Shown: positions 10,988-23,022 of the stretch, piece by piece | Position numbering within the stretch: position 1 is the first letter of the stretch | Layout: every line of letters starts with the position of its first letter | Assembly: GCA_002786025.1 (NCBI GenBank) | Contig: NHNW01000018.1 | Span: 709,483-773,482, forward strand | Length of the DNA: 64,000 nt | Origin: Zasmidium citrigriseum | Lineage: Eukaryota; Ascomycota; Dothideomycetes; Mycosphaerellales; Mycosphaerellaceae | Direction: 5' to 3' | Made by a program: the position numbers and the translations under genes | Notes under the pieces: model-generated | What the model was told of the DNA's origin: nothing | Database searches by the model: none | What the model saw: the letters and a program-made list of their open reading frames with translations, nothing else

Positions 10988-11792
10988 TACATCTCATTCT
11001 TCTTGATACCCGACAACTCATCACGAGATTTGCATCAATCATTCATCTATAACGAAGGACCACGAAAGCATACGGCAAGGAGTTATGATTCGAGCACTGT
11101 TTTAATTCTAATGGTAAGGGAAGGACATATAATGTATGTATCAGTCATCTAAGCAAGCGATGGAGCTTAGTGTACGAGACGGCATATCACGGACGGCGAC
11201 TTCAGGTCGGTGGTACGGCAATAGGTGTTTTGGATGGGAAAATGAAACGGACGATCGGCATATAGCCTATACGAGTGGCTATGCACGGAAGCATCTGACC
11301 ACTGGCAGTGTAGGATCAAGAATAGAAGGACATGAAAGTCACGCAAACCAGACAACCATACGAAGTTGAAGAATCAATGACAAACATCAATTCACCAGAG
11401 ACTCCACCTCGCAAATTCGAATCTAAGAATATCCAGAGCTTCTTCCTTGCTCAACCAGATGTACGGTAAGCTCAAGCTCTGCATGTACATGCACATGTAC
11501 ACATTACACGTCGGTGGCGCGCAGGCGACAACGCCATCGAAATCTATGAGATGCATGGGTTGTCTCAGGATACGGATGGGGAAGTTACTGGCTGTGGTAA
11601 TCTGTTGAGTGGGGTGAGTTTTTGCTGTGAGGCCGCTGCAAGCCGCTATGTTACAGATGTCGGGTGGAGTTATATGTGTGTTGTGTGTGTCAGGAGCCGA
11701 TTGAGCCGGCGATACGAACAACGTACCAAGAATCCAGTCGTCTAGATCTATCATCTATCATCCATCTACAACTCAAGGCCTGTGAGGTCAAT
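10988..11792. other. Intergenic, convergent
   Basis: About 800 bp between convergent 3' ends. I see no domain-bearing frame. It should hold the 3' UTRs of both neighbours. Confidence 0.6.
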
Positions 11793-12599
11793 TCAATTCT
11801 TCTCCAACAACGGAAACCCAATCCCCAACAGCAGCGCCGGCTCCTCAATAATATGATGCTGATAACTCAGCACGCCCACGCCCCCGGGTTCCATCATGAG
11901 GCTCAACGGGAACGACATGTCGTATCCCAACCAGCGTTTCGCGAACGCGCGTGTCAGGTGGCCGTGGGCCACGAGGATCACGTCTTTGGGTTCGGAGTCT
12001 TTCATGTGTGGGGCTTGGAGGGCGCGGATTTCGGCTATGAGGGCGTCGATTCGCGCTGTGACTTGGGCTGGGGTTCTAGAATGTGTTAGGAGGGGAGGTG
12101 TATGTGGAGGAGGGGAGCAGGTGTAACGCACTCGCCGTCTTCACAGCCGTCTCGCCAGATATCCCAGGGTTTGTCTTGATCTAGGCCATGGGATTTTCTC
12201 TTTTCACGGATTTCGTTGGTCTTTAGGCCTTCATACTCTCTGTTCGACTCAATCAGCCAAATCCCTCAAACACGACGACTGCCCACAAGACAAGATCACG
12301 TACCCGTAGTTCCACTCAGCCAAACTCTCCGTAACCTCATACCCCTCCTTCTTCCCAGTGAGCAACTCATACGTCTTGATAGCTCTCGATCTCGGCGAAA
12401 CCCAGACTTTGGCAACTTTCTTCGGATCAATCAGTCGTCCCTCACCATAGACCATCTGACCTGTCGCTATGACTTGTTCTTCGCCGTGGGCTGTCAAGGG
12501 AATATCTGTGGTTCCTGTGAACTGCCCGGACTGGGACCATTCCGTCTGGCCGTGGCGGAGGAGGAAGACTCGTGGGGTCGATGCGTCTTTGTCTGGCAT
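11793..12599 (-). CDS. SHB17: Histidine phosphatase, sedoheptulose-1,7-bisphosphatase-like
   Basis: Three exons, complement(join(11793..12075, 12132..12239, 12304..12599)), 229 codons. Introns are 12240-12303 (GTACGT/ACAG) and 12076-12131 (GTGCGT/CTAG). The exons splice to WNYG-EYEG and DGCEDGE-TPAQV, matching the conserved layout of yeast Shb17. The phosphohistidine motif LLRHGQTEWSQSGQFTG lies near the start, the second catalytic His is in VAHGHLTRAF, and the C-terminal block GVGVLSYQHHIIEEPAL closely resembles the Shb17 end. Known Shb17 removes the 1-phosphate of sedoheptulose-1,7-bisphosphate and feeds riboneogenesis. At 228 aa it is about 40 residues shorter than the yeast enzyme, so substrate assignment is by similarity only. 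It is head-to-head with the MOSC gene. Confidence 0.8.
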
Positions 12600-13332
12600 T
12601 TTATCTTTTCCTTGGCGGCTGAGGGCCGGACGTTTGTTCTGATGAAATTTTGACTTGAAGCAAGAGACCTACAGGAATTCCTACTTTCCGTTGAGCATTT
12701 TGAGGACCATTTCAGAGCGAGGTCCCGCCGTGGTGCCCCGGCATCCCCAAAGCGGCATCCCTGGACCTCTTGACAAGATGTCGTTCATGGACAACTACCT
12801 CCATCACGAACGATGACCTCTTGATCGATTCAATGGAGATCATGTCGCTAGCATTTCACAGAAGGGAAGACGGGGTCGGAAAGGAGGAGAAGTAGCAGTT
12901 GCAAGGGCGACCCATGACGTACCACCTTCCAGAAGTCCAGACCCGATCCACTGGGTTTCTCTCCACACTTTCTCCCACCTCACCTCCTCCCTTCTGTTTA
13001 CCACATTCCCTTGGTGACGAGGCGGAGATCCAGCAGCGCAACCCTTACCTGTCGAGAAAAGCTACCCAGGGAGCGACATCGACGAAGTTCACGCCCTATT
13101 GTCATACACGGTCCTCGCTGTGGGCTCGCTGCTGATTGCCACATACGGCAGTCTCGCGACTGAGTGAATATCTCCGAGTCGGCGCTCACGTGGAAGACGA
13201 TCAACGGCTGTGATCTCTTTCATCAACGCTTCAAAACACAAGTCTCTCTTCCGAGTCCTGGATTAAAGCAAGACTATCACAAGTACTGGACAAGCCGGAT
13301 TCTCAATCCTCTGAGGAGGCAAAAGAACAACC
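12600..13332. other. Shared divergent promoter region
   Basis: About 730 bp between the divergent SHB17-like and MOSC genes. No further coding sequence is supported. It must contain both promoters and 5' UTRs. Confidence 0.6.
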
Positions 13333-14589
13333 ATGTGGAACCCACTAGACTTCTTCAAAGGTCTCCAAACCATCGCCAAAGACCCTCAAGTCTTCATCAA
13401 CGATCTGAAACGAATTGTCAACGACCCCCGATTCTTTAACCGCGCTGCCGTCAACCCGTCTGCAATCCTCCTGATCGTCGTCCTCATCGGCGTCTTCTCC
13501 ATCGTCCTATACGCAAACCTCGGACACTTCAGCGACCGCAGAGACCTCCGAGAGAACAATGCCCTGGGAGCCGGCAGCGAAGCAGTGCAACGCAAAGACG
13601 CACCACCCATCCCTCCACCAACCGAGATCACATCGCTGAGAATTTACCCGATCAAATCCTGCCGCGGAATCGAACTGACACACACGCGCATGAAGAAATC
13701 CGGTCTCCTCCTGGACAGAAATTGGATGTTCATCGGTCCCGACCGCAAATTCCTCACAATCCGCTCTGATCCCTCGATGACTTTGATCGACACCCGCGTC
13801 TACGAGTCCGAAGAAGCGCAGAACAAAGGCGAAGTCTTCCTCGAAATCTCCATCCACGGGACTGATGGCCGCGTCACGATCCCCGCCTTCCCTTCAAAGC
13901 AATGGCTTGAATCGAATACCAAACTCAGCACCGTGGAGATCTGGGGCTCCGAGACAGATGGCTGGGAATACAAACCCGAAATCAACAAGATCTTCCAGGA
14001 TTTCTTCCAAAAAGATGTCGCGCTCATCTACAAAGGCCCCACGGATCGACTGGTCGCCATCAACGGGAGGAAAGAACTGTATGGCAAGGAAACCGCGCAC
14101 CATTTCGCGGATGTTATGTCTCTCCTCGTGGCCAGCGAAGCCAGTATCAAAGACCTGAACAAACGCCTGGGCTACAAACCCGAAGACAAGGACGCCCTCA
14201 CTATCGAGCGTTTCCGCCCGAATATTATCATCCGCGGCCGAGACGACCACCCTTGGGAGGAAGACACCTGGAAGAGGATCCGCATTTCCACGACTCTGCC
14301 CCATGAAGAAGCGCTGTATAAACTGGACCTGGACATCGTAGCGCGATGCGCGAGATGCCAAGTACCGAATGTGAATCCCGATACGGCGGAGAAGCACCCG
14401 AAGCAACCTTGGGATACTCTGATGCAGTTCCGAAGAGTCGATACTGGTGGACCGGCGAAGTATAAGCCTTGCTTTGGTATGATGGCGATTCCGAAGAATG
14501 AGGGCAAGATTGCTGTGGGTGCTAAGCTGGAGTGTTTGGAGACGACGGATAAGCACTGGTATAATGAGAGGGCGTTCAAGGATCTGTAA
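13333..14589 (+). CDS. Membrane-anchored MOSC-domain protein (mARC-like)
   Basis: Single exon, 418 aa. Residues 44-62 (AILLIVVLIGVFSIVLYAN) form one N-terminal membrane anchor. From about residue 98 a MOSC N-terminal beta-barrel starts (TEITSLRIYPIKSCRGIEL, then LLLDRNWMFI). The C-terminal MOSC domain contains ERFRPNIIIRG and the Cys-rich RCARCQVPNVNPDTAEK, where the molybdenum cofactor ligand is expected, and ends with GKIAVGAKLECLE. The family includes the mitochondrial amidoxime-reducing component, which reduces N-hydroxylated compounds with cytochrome b5. An outer-membrane location and this chemistry are inferred from family membership. The 3' end converges on UBC12. Confidence 0.85.
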   Translation: MWNPLDFFKGLQTIAKDPQVFINDLKRIVNDPRFFNRAAVNPSAILLIVVLIGVFSIVLYANLGHFSDRRDLRENNALGAGSEAVQRKDAPPIPPPTEITSLRIYPIKSCRGIELTHTRMKKSGLLLDRNWMFIGPDRKFLTIRSDPSMTLIDTRVYESEEAQNKGEVFLEISIHGTDGRVTIPAFPSKQWLESNTKLSTVEIWGSETDGWEYKPEINKIFQDFFQKDVALIYKGPTDRLVAINGRKELYGKETAHHFADVMSLLVASEASIKDLNKRLGYKPEDKDALTIERFRPNIIIRGRDDHPWEEDTWKRIRISTTLPHEEALYKLDLDIVARCARCQVPNVNPDTAEKHPKQPWDTLMQFRRVDTGGPAKYKPCFGMMAIPKNEGKIAVGAKLECLETTDKHWYNERAFKDL

Positions 14590-15081
14590 GACGAGTGTAT
14601 ATTGATGGTTTGGAGAAGGGGCGTAGAGAAAAGCCTGAACTTCTAGTCTAAGCTGGTCGATTCGTGTGGAGTATTTGCACTAACAATAATGAATGCACCA
14701 TGTATACCTCCGCTCCTGCCGTGACGAAACGCTAGAGCCACCTCGCATGCAAAGAACATTTCCCATGATATTAGAAAAAGAAAAGCAAATCAGAACGCCA
14801 GAATGCACCGTCCGTTGCTGAGGGCAGCAAATGGGACATCATGCCGGCGTCTGTGGTATCTCGTAGCATCTTCATTGCAATGTCCATGACTTCCTTCTAC
14901 CTGTACTTCGAGTCTCAGGCTTGATCGACCGTCTCCTTTCGTAGAGCAATGCGGATTTGTAGCCGCATTCAGGTTTCGTCACCGGTCTGTCGGAGCTGGT
15001 CTTATTGACTCTTTGATGGTATCCGCGGCCGAGTCGAGTTCCATTCCTCTGATCGCGGTGGTGTATGACGAGATCCAGACC
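14590..15081. other. Intergenic between convergent 3' ends
   Basis: About 490 bp with nothing beyond expected 3' UTR sequence. No supported gene or RNA. Confidence 0.6.
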
Positions 15082-15707
15082 CTACTTCATCACACGATCA
15101 AAGCTCTCGCCCTTGACACTCCCACCGGCCATCGCACTCCTCACATTCCTCTTGAACCGATCCCTATCCGTCATGAGATCATTCGCCGCATCCTTATTCA
15201 AAGGATCGCTAGCATTCGGCTCGAGGAACAAGAACTGCAGCCCCACAATCACCGCATTCAAGTTCAGCACTGGCTTCCAGTCCTCGCGCAGAATGTTCAG
15301 ACACACGTTGCCCTCGAGGTCGATGTTGGGGTGGTAGATCTTCTCTTTGCACTTGACTTTCGGCGGCTCGTGGGGGAAGTTCTGACTGATGGTGAAGGAG
15401 AAGTTGAAGATGCCGCCTTTGTAGAGGCCTTCGTCGGGTTGCAGGGTGAGGGTGAAGTTGAGGATGTCGTCGGCGTTGGGGAAGTGGGTTTTCATTGTCG
15501 AGCCGAGGGAGAGTTCTGAGAGATCTATTTGTCACATGTTAGTTATCATCATCCTCGAGTCTGTAGCGGGAGGTTGCATGAGGCGGAGGGTAGATGCATA
15601 CCTTTTTGGACTCGGAGTTGCGCCGCCGTCACCTTCTTCTTCTTGGTCTGGCCGGCTGCCGCCTCGCTCTTCTGCTGCTGCTGCTTCATACTCCATATCT
15701 TCAACAT
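15082..15707 (-). CDS. UBC12: NEDD8-conjugating enzyme E2
   Basis: Two exons, complement(join(15082..15524, 15602..15707)), 182 aa. The intron (15525-15601) has GTATGC and ATAG ends and splits the Asp codon in VQKDLSELSLG. The protein starts MLKIWSMKQQQQ, the UBC12-specific N-terminal extension that docks on the NEDD8 E1, continues KKKKVTAAQLRVQKDL, and then the UBC fold with HPNIDLEGNVCLNILREDW. The catalytic Cys is residue 110, matching Cys111 of human UBC12. It transfers NEDD8/Rub1 to cullins and so activates SCF-type ubiquitin ligases. The start was chosen because an upstream in-frame Met precedes non-conserved sequence. Confidence 0.93.
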
Positions 15708-16329
15708 CTTGCCGGTGTTGATGCGCGGCGTGCGCTGGCTCCGAGATCGCTTGTCGGAACGGGTAGAAGTCGAGGTGGCTTTAATAAGTCGTGGGTGTGA
15801 TATCGTGGAGGCTGGTGGCGAGTCGTCGAGGTCGATGCAGTGGTCCAAGAGAAAAGGGAAGCAGAAGAAAAGAAAAAGTCGCGGAAGTTGTGTGTTGTAC
15901 GCAAGTGAAGAGCGGCGAGAAGTGTCGAGTGACGAGATGCGTCAACCCGGCCGAACTGCGGGTGATTCCGCGACAATCAGGCAACCCCTCCTTCACTTTG
16001 ATGGACGCCTAACTACAAAATCACATGCAAGCACACGATCACATGAAAGCAGGAGATTACTAGGAAAATGATTACAGCCTATGAAAGTAGCTAGCCCAGG
16101 AGCACACATCCCACCGAGACTCCTCTTCGCCACTCCAAAAGCTGCCGGAAGCCCATATCGTTACCATGAAAATGACCTGCAGAACTGCGTCTCCAGACGG
16201 CGAGCAGTATTACATACGGCCAGTAGAGTCGTGTCGTTCGTGTTTGTGTGTTTCCAATCTGTTCCGGATGAGAGTCTGTTATATCTCTCGTTCATCGCCG
16301 CCAAGAGGCGATCGTATTAGTACAGGTGC
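15708..16329. other. Intergenic: UBC12 promoter and NBR1 3' flank
   Basis: About 620 bp between two same-strand genes. Open frames here are short and unconvincing. It holds the UBC12 promoter and the NBR1 3' UTR. Confidence 0.55.
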
Positions 16330-19300
16330 CTACTTGGAGGCGACAGTCTCCTGGTCGGAGGCATCGAGGATGTCCCACTCCTCGTCGGTCACGAAACCAT
16401 CGTCGCTCTCGTCATCGTCGGCGCTCAGGACTTCGAGCTCATCGTCAAGATCGACAAAGTGCTCCTCGGTTGGCGATGAGATGGGGATCGAGACTGGAGC
16501 GGCTGGTGCAGCTGGAGTGGCAGAGCGCTCAACCACGCCCTCTTCGTTCTCGACGTAGGCGGCCTTGCCCTTGTGAGTGCTGCTGGTGGCAGACTCGTAT
16601 GTGCTGCTGGATGGACTCTCCTTCTCGAGCTTAGGGAAGACCATCTGGCTACCCTCGAGCTTCTCCTCGGCAGCCTTCTTCTCCTCTTCGTCGGCCTGCT
16701 TAGTGACCTGGTCGACGATGTTCTGGACCTTGGCCGTGTCCTCGGCACTCTTCTTCTCAGCGGCGGCCTCCTTCTGCTTGGCGAACTCCTCAGCCAGCTT
16801 CTCACGCTCCTCGCGAGTCTTCATGATGTTGGCCTTGATGTGGGCGACACGCTGCTTGAGAGCCTCGCGACGCTCCTTCTCTTGCATCTGGTCCATCTGC
16901 TTGTTGCCCATGTATGGGTTAGCATGCTGAGGCCAGCTGGGCATGTCCTCACGCTTGATGCCCTGTGCCTGCAGCTGATCACGCTGGTGGTTGAGCTGGG
17001 CAATCATCAGCTCGCGACGCTGCTTCTGCTGCTCACGCATGGCGGCAAGACGGGCAGACAGGTTCATGCTGTCGTAGGCTGGTGGCTGCTCAGATGCTGC
17101 GGCAGCGGCTTGGGCAGCGGCTTGTTGGATCTGCTGTTGCTGCATTTGCTGTTGCGCCATCTGGGCCTGCTGCATGCGAAGAGCACGAGTATGCTGCATT
17201 TGAGCGATACGCATGCGCTGAAGAGCAGCCTGTTGCTGGTCGACCGAGGACGGAGACGGCAGAGTAGGCTCAGCCTTCTTGACCTCCACATCGCACCAGA
17301 GACGGTGGCCGAAGGGAGTGCCGTCGGCAGACTTGAGACGCCAGTAGCTGATGGCCTTGCCCTCACGCACAGGAGCCTTGAGGACGACCTTGAAGGCGAT
17401 CTGCTCACCAACTTGCACCTCACGGCCAACGACGTTGCTCTCGGTGGCGTCATTGATGGCCGAGATGGAAGCTGGATGGCTGTTGTCCACGTTGAGCATG
17501 TTGTCTCCACCCACGTAGCGGACGCTGCATCCAGCTGGCCAAGTGTATGGACCTGGGTTCTTAAGGAACCAGACCTGAGTGAAGCGAGACTCTGGCTCAA
17601 CAGTCATACCATCCGGAATGCTGTCACGCACGAAGTGGGCGTTCAACAACGTAGCCGGGATTGGAGCAGGTACTCCAGCCACGGGGAAAGGAGTGAACTT
17701 CTCGTTGCTGGCCTTGATCGGGAGCTTCACCTGAGGGATTGGGATGGGCTGAGTCTCCTCCTTCTTGATCTCGGTCGGCGTGAACTCCGCAACTGTCTGG
17801 ACCTGAGTCGCAGCATTGGCCTGCTGGACAGGGGTCGTCTCGGTAGCAATGCTCTTGGTATCGGCCGACACTGGGGATGCACGGCGGTCGCCCATGAGAC
17901 GCATCTGGCCGCGCTGGTCCTCGTTCTCCGTCGAGACGCTCACGTTGCGAACAGGAGTCTTGAGCTTGATGAGCGGATGTGTGCGGTTGTGGGGGTTGCC
18001 AGGGAGAGCCTCGCACGAAGCGCAGAAGTCAGTATCGTGGCAGATGGTGCACTTGTAGCGCACGCCATGAATGTACGACTGGTCCGACTTCTTGCACAGT
18101 GGGCCATCGCAGTAGATGCCGAAGTGACGGACTGGAGTAGTGGCCTGGTCAGCAATTGGCTCATACAGAGGAGCGAACCGATGACGTGGGTGGGTGTGAC
18201 GTGCGGTCTTGATGCAGTCACTGCAGTAATCGAAGTCTGGGCAGTTCAGGCACTTGTTGCGCACGCCGTAGATCTTCTTGTCGCAGCCATCGCAGATGGC
18301 GTTGTGGCGAACGTTGCGGCCTGGCGCCAGCTTCGTCTCGGCGGACAGAGGGAGGATAGTCTCTCCAGTTGCAGGCTTGAAGCCGTGAGCTGGGTGGTGA
18401 CCATGCTTGTCGTTGCTGTGGCACTTGATGCACAAGTCGAAGTCCTCGCAAGTAGTGCAAGTGACAAACTCACGCTCGGGCAGAGCGATGATGCAGCTGT
18501 TGCACGTGCGGGTTGGGGTGCGTGGCTCCATGGCCAGCGTCTTCGTGTCGTCCGTGAAGGTACCTGGCATCTCCTTCTCAACCGGCTCCTGCTTGATGAA
18601 GGCAGGGACAGGCTTGGCCTTGTGTGGCGAGACACGCTCGGTGGTGCTAGAGATGACCTTGCCATCTTGGATGAAACGCTTGATCAGCCAGTGTTCTTCG
18701 CCTGGGCAGACCTTGCCCGAGTTTACGCAGTCCTGGCAGAGGTCGTAGTCACCGCCATCGCAGATATTGCAGTGGTAGTGCTCGTTGGACATGGCCTTGT
18801 CACACTCGTTGCAGTAGACGGACCAGGCGTGAGCGTGGAGTGGAGCTGGGCCAACTGGCTCACGAGGACGGAAAGCCAAGGCTGGCTGGCTGGCTGGAGC
18901 CGCGAGATCATTGAAGAAGCTCGATCGATCGGTCGTGAATGGGCCCGGGACAGGAGCCTCGTCGGTGTTGACGAGCGTCTGCTGAGAGGCACGAGCCTCG
19001 CGGAACTGGAAGATTCCGCTGCCAATCGAGCGCTGGTCGACTGCAGTGGAGTTGCGAGATGGAGCTGGAACTGAGTCCATAATGTTCTGTGCTGGCTTCT
19101 CTTGCTCCTCCTCCTTCGACTCGATGGGTGTGACAGTGGCCTTGAGGCGCAGCTTCAGCTTGGCCTTGGCGGCACGGATCAGTGTCTTGAAGGCCTGAGG
19201 ATTGCTCTCGTCGAGGTTGATGTAGCCGCCAGCCGAATCGGAGTATCGCTCGAGGATGACGGTCTGCTCGGGCTTGATGTCAAGCACCTGGCGAAGCTGT

Positions 19301-19522
19301 AGTGAGGCTGTCAGCATGTGTTGGCTTTGTTTTGGTGGTGTGAGAGGCGCCCAGGCAGCTCCAGCCTTGCGTGTCACGAGGTAGGGTTACCTTATCAGGC
19401 AGCACCGCGACGCCGAGGTCGCGGAGCGGCAGCTTCAGCTTCTTGAGCTGGTCGTTGACGGAGATCTTGATGGTAATGAGGGTGTCGGCGGTGACAGGGG
19501 AGTTGGTGGTGTTGGCCGCCAT
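16330..19522 (-). CDS. NBR1: NBR1-type selective autophagy receptor
   Basis: Two exons, complement(join(16330..19296, 19391..19522)), 1032 aa. The intron (19297-19390) has GTAACC and ACAG ends and lies inside the PB1 domain, joining AVLPDK to LRQVLDIKPEQ. Domains in order: PB1 (about 10-95); four ZZ zinc fingers (about 205-250, 305-350, 372-417, 435-490, each a CxxC...CxxC...H series); an NBR1/FW four-tryptophan domain (about 595-715, WFLKNPGPYTWPAGC); a Gln-rich coiled stretch; and an acidic C-terminus with an LC3-interacting motif EEWDIL (W1018, L1021). No UBA domain is visible, as in other fungal NBR1 proteins. Known NBR1 binds Atg8 through the LIR and delivers cargo to the vacuole. The whole gene is shadowed by an 833-codon antisense open frame, which I reject. 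Confidence 0.93.
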
Positions 19523-20792
19523 GGTTGCGGTGGTGGTTGGTATCGGGCGTAGGAGAGGTGCAGGTGCAGGCTGGCGGTCGGTAGATGATGACGTCCGGCG
19601 AGCGGGTGCGTCGGTCGGCTGGCCTGCAGCGAGGGAGTTGAAAGAAAGGTGACGGCGGATGTGGAAAGAGACGACGGCCACGCCTTCTTAATGGGCGTTC
19701 GAGGGCGGCGTGGTGGGTGTGGGCGAGGTGGAGGAGGTGATAGTGAGCAAGCAGTGAGGCGTAAGGTTACAAGAGCGGAGGCAGCAGGACGCACACGTGA
19801 TGATGGGTCAAAGCGTTCCCGCTAGCTCCTAGCTTCACCGGAACCTTGCCGTTGTGCAACTCGTCCAGTCGCTGAGCTGCGAGTGCGATACTTCAGCAAT
19901 AGGTCAGCACGGGAACCATCGAGAATGAGGCAAAACAGTATCTATGTATTACTGATGAGACTGTCCACGAGCCTTTCAACTGCCTAGAGACCATCCGTGG
20001 CGATTTCTTTCTTTCGCCTTCCCGGGCACGCAATCCGAGCCCTAACATACGTCGATGAAGCCGTCGACAACCCAGGGGACTGCTCTCCTCTACTCTGATG
20101 ACCGGCGAAGCTGATCAAGCGACGATGTGAACTCGCTCTTTATCGCGACCATAATGAATATTGATATATCTTCTGGAGATAAGCCGTGCCTGCTGCTGCA
20201 ATCTCCGAAAAACTGCCCACCTGGAACTACGTCCTTTTGTATGGCTTCACTCTGGGACGAGGACAGCCGAGACTGGGCTTCATCGCAGTAGCTCTTTATT
20301 TAAGCTGGCCTGTCAACTCTCAATCTAATCAGTGCAAGCGTGTAGCTGGCATCTACAAGGGTATTCGCAATCAGCCGCCAGATATGGCATCAAGGAAAAG
20401 ATCCATTACAATGTTCAGCCACAGACAGTAGATGTCAGTCGTGAAAGCTGTCCTTATCTTGTACTCGCAGTAAATGTCAGGATTCAGGGAACAGAAACGG
20501 GCGCACATGCACGATTAGCCAGGAGTGACGACAAAGAAGCTTTGGCGCTGGTCGAAGGTTCAGGGAGTGGGGCCTTAAGCGAGAGTCAACTTGGAAACTT
20601 CTACGCAGACACAAACATTCGCTCGCCATTCAACAAACTCTCCCCCTTCACCGCCCCTTGCTCCGACATACAGACGACCAGGACTCTGTCTAGATACTGT
20701 GAATAGAGCGTCCGACTCGATCTCGCTCTCCAAACCGCCTTTCACGAGCAGCACGACCGATCCCAACGAGCTCTCCTTATCACCCCAGAACA
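19523..20792. other. Divergent intergenic, NBR1 / reticulon
   Basis: About 1.27 kb between divergent genes. A pyrimidine-rich stretch just before 20793 looks like reticulon 5' UTR. No coding frame in between shows a recognisable domain. Confidence 0.55.
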
Positions 20793-22238
20793 ATGGCAGA
20801 GACCAGCCCGCAGCAGCAACAATACCCCGACCTCAACCCCTACTCGACCTCCAACGGCAACGGATCGGTGGAAGAGACAAAGAACACGAACACCATCTTG
20901 AGCAGTAAGGTAGGCACAACCCACTCAACGCACACACACCGTTCCTCGGGCCAGTGACTTCCACGCATGTGATGCGGGAGCTGCCTGAGCAGGAGCAAGA
21001 ACAGGGAAGTGACAAGCTGGCCGCTGTGTCAACAACACCACGTTACGTCGCTTCCGCCAGCTCGCTTCCTCCCTCTTTATAACCCTCGACAAAGCACTCC
21101 ACTCTCGCCACGCACTCCCTCGAGCTTTGACTGACACGCCGACCAGTATCACCACCATCCCTGCACTTCGCCTGAGTGCCCAAATCAGGCCTATTGATCC
21201 TAACCCCGACCACAGACGCACAATCCACAATGGACAGCATCAAGAACTCCGAGACCGTCCAGTCTCTCGCCAACGGCCCCATGGCCGACAAGGCCCGCGC
21301 CGAGGCCGACACCACCAAGACCGAGTTCAACAACCTCGCCGCTTCCCGCCAGACTCCCCAGACGCAGACTGCCAACGGCCAGGAGCTCACACATTACCAT
21401 TCCTTCTTCTACAACCTGCTCTCCTGGGAGAACCCCCGTGCTACGGCTATCAGCTATGTCACCATCGTCGCCCTCATCTTGGCCACCCGCTACCTTCCAG
21501 TCACTAGACTTGCGTTGAAGGGTCTTTGGGTCCTTCTGGGTTGCACGGCAGCGGCGGAGACTGTCGGAAAGCTTGTCCTTGGAAATGGCATTGCCAGCAA
21601 GATGCGACCAAAGCGATACTACACCTTCCCGCGCGAGACTCTCGAAGCAGTACTGGGCGACCTCGAGGAGCTCATCAACTTCTTCGTCATTGAGTTCCAG
21701 CGCATTGTCTTCGCCGAGAATGTCTACGCCACGATTCTGGTGAGTCTTGATATTTGCAGCACCCTATAGTCCTTGGCTCATTGACGTTCAGGCTTTCTTC
21801 ACCACCTTGCTCTCATACGTCCTCATCAAGATCATGCCTTCTTGGGGCCTTGCTCTGTTCTTCACCACCCTCATCTACTTCGTTCCCCTCGCCTACATCA
21901 GCAACAAGGAGATCATCGACGAGCACCTCAACAACGCCCAGAAGATCGCTTCCGAGCAGACCAGCCAGCTTCGCGGCATCGTCGCCGAGCACACGAACAA
22001 GACTATGGAGATGAGCCAGAGCGCGCTCAAGGAGTACACTGCCAAGGCACAGGAGATGATCGGACAGAGCAAGCAGGCCGCCGTCGACAAGGGCATCGTG
22101 AAGCAAGAGACTGCTGACAAGGTAGTACCCGAGAAGCCAGTCAGCAACGCAGACTTCCCTGCCGCACCAAAGGAGGAGCCAGCGTCTCCTGTGGTCCAAC
22201 AAGCGGAAGAGAAGAAGGCCGAGCCCCTGGCCGCTTGA
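20793..22238 (+). CDS. RTN1: Reticulon-like ER-shaping protein
   Basis: Three exons, join(20793..20904, 21216..21739, 21792..22238), 360 aa. Intron 1 is unusually long (311 bp, GTAAGG/ACAG) and intron 2 is 52 bp (GTGAGT/TCAG). The first exon codes MAETSPQQQQYPDLNPY and joins TILS-NAQSTMDSIKNSE. The reticulon-homology domain follows: SFFYNLLSWENPRATAISY starts hydrophobic hairpin one, and AFFTTLLSYVLIKI with LALFFTTLIYFVPLAYI forms hairpin two. A helical, Lys/Glu/Gln-rich tail ends PAAPKEEPASPV and EPLAA. Reticulons wedge into the ER membrane and stabilise tubules. An internal Met (21230) could serve as a shorter start, but the exon-1 frame is clean and joins in phase, so I prefer the longer form. 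Confidence 0.85.
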
Positions 22239-23022
22239 AATACTTGATCATCTTGATCATTCCTGGCAGATTTCCCCCTGCAGAGATTGAAACTGGGTCA
22301 TGGGCGTTGATGGCACATGTGCTCTGGCGGAGGACGAGACCCTACATGCGCTCACCATAAGCACCCTCACAGACTGGCATATTCGAAAACGGCGCTGGAT
22401 TTTGACATGGCGTGGAGTTGGAGTTGTAGCACTACTTCTCCTGGGTCATTACTGGGCGCTGACGATGGAACGAGTAAGCGAGCGAGTGCTTTTCCCATCG
22501 AAACCTGTAGAATGAGTTGACGAGATGAACCTCGACTAATGTAAAGCGTTGTCTCACTTATTGTGCATGGTATCAACGTCTCAATAACAATGCTTCTACA
22601 TGTGATCGACATGGCCGTGCCCCAGCTTACTAATGCGATCCCATTGCCGGAGACATTCGCGTATTCAACCCTTACTGTCTCAGATCATCCTTCAACTTAT
22701 GCACTACTCAGTGTCCACGAGCTCATAGCTATCCCTGACGAACTAGACAACGATCCATTGGCTGACAGCAGTCTCGCAAGGTCTAAAGCCGAGAGTCCGA
22801 TCTGCTTTCGTAAGACTGGAGACGGAAAGGAATAGCATCAAAGTCGCCGTTCGGACAGTTCATATCATATCAAACCAACCCCACCGACCTATACAAAGAA
22901 CCGGTACAACAGGAGTACTCTTCTTATACATGCTCAGAGCAAGATCTAGATTAACCTCTCTCCAGAAACACTTCGCCACCCGTCCACCCTCATCCAGCAT
23001 CACCACAACAACCACCGCCAAA
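22239..23022. other. Intergenic, reticulon 3' to GST 5'
   Basis: About 780 bp. No supported gene. The last 100 bp may code an N-terminal extension of the GST if an upstream ATG at 22930 is used. Confidence 0.5.

Noticed and set aside
16573..19074. 833-codon open frame antisense to NBR1
   Set aside because: The frame is open because the NBR1 coding strand is codon-biased and GC-rich. Its translation is low-complexity Leu/Val/Ser with no domain, while the opposite strand encodes clear ZZ, FW and PB1 domains.
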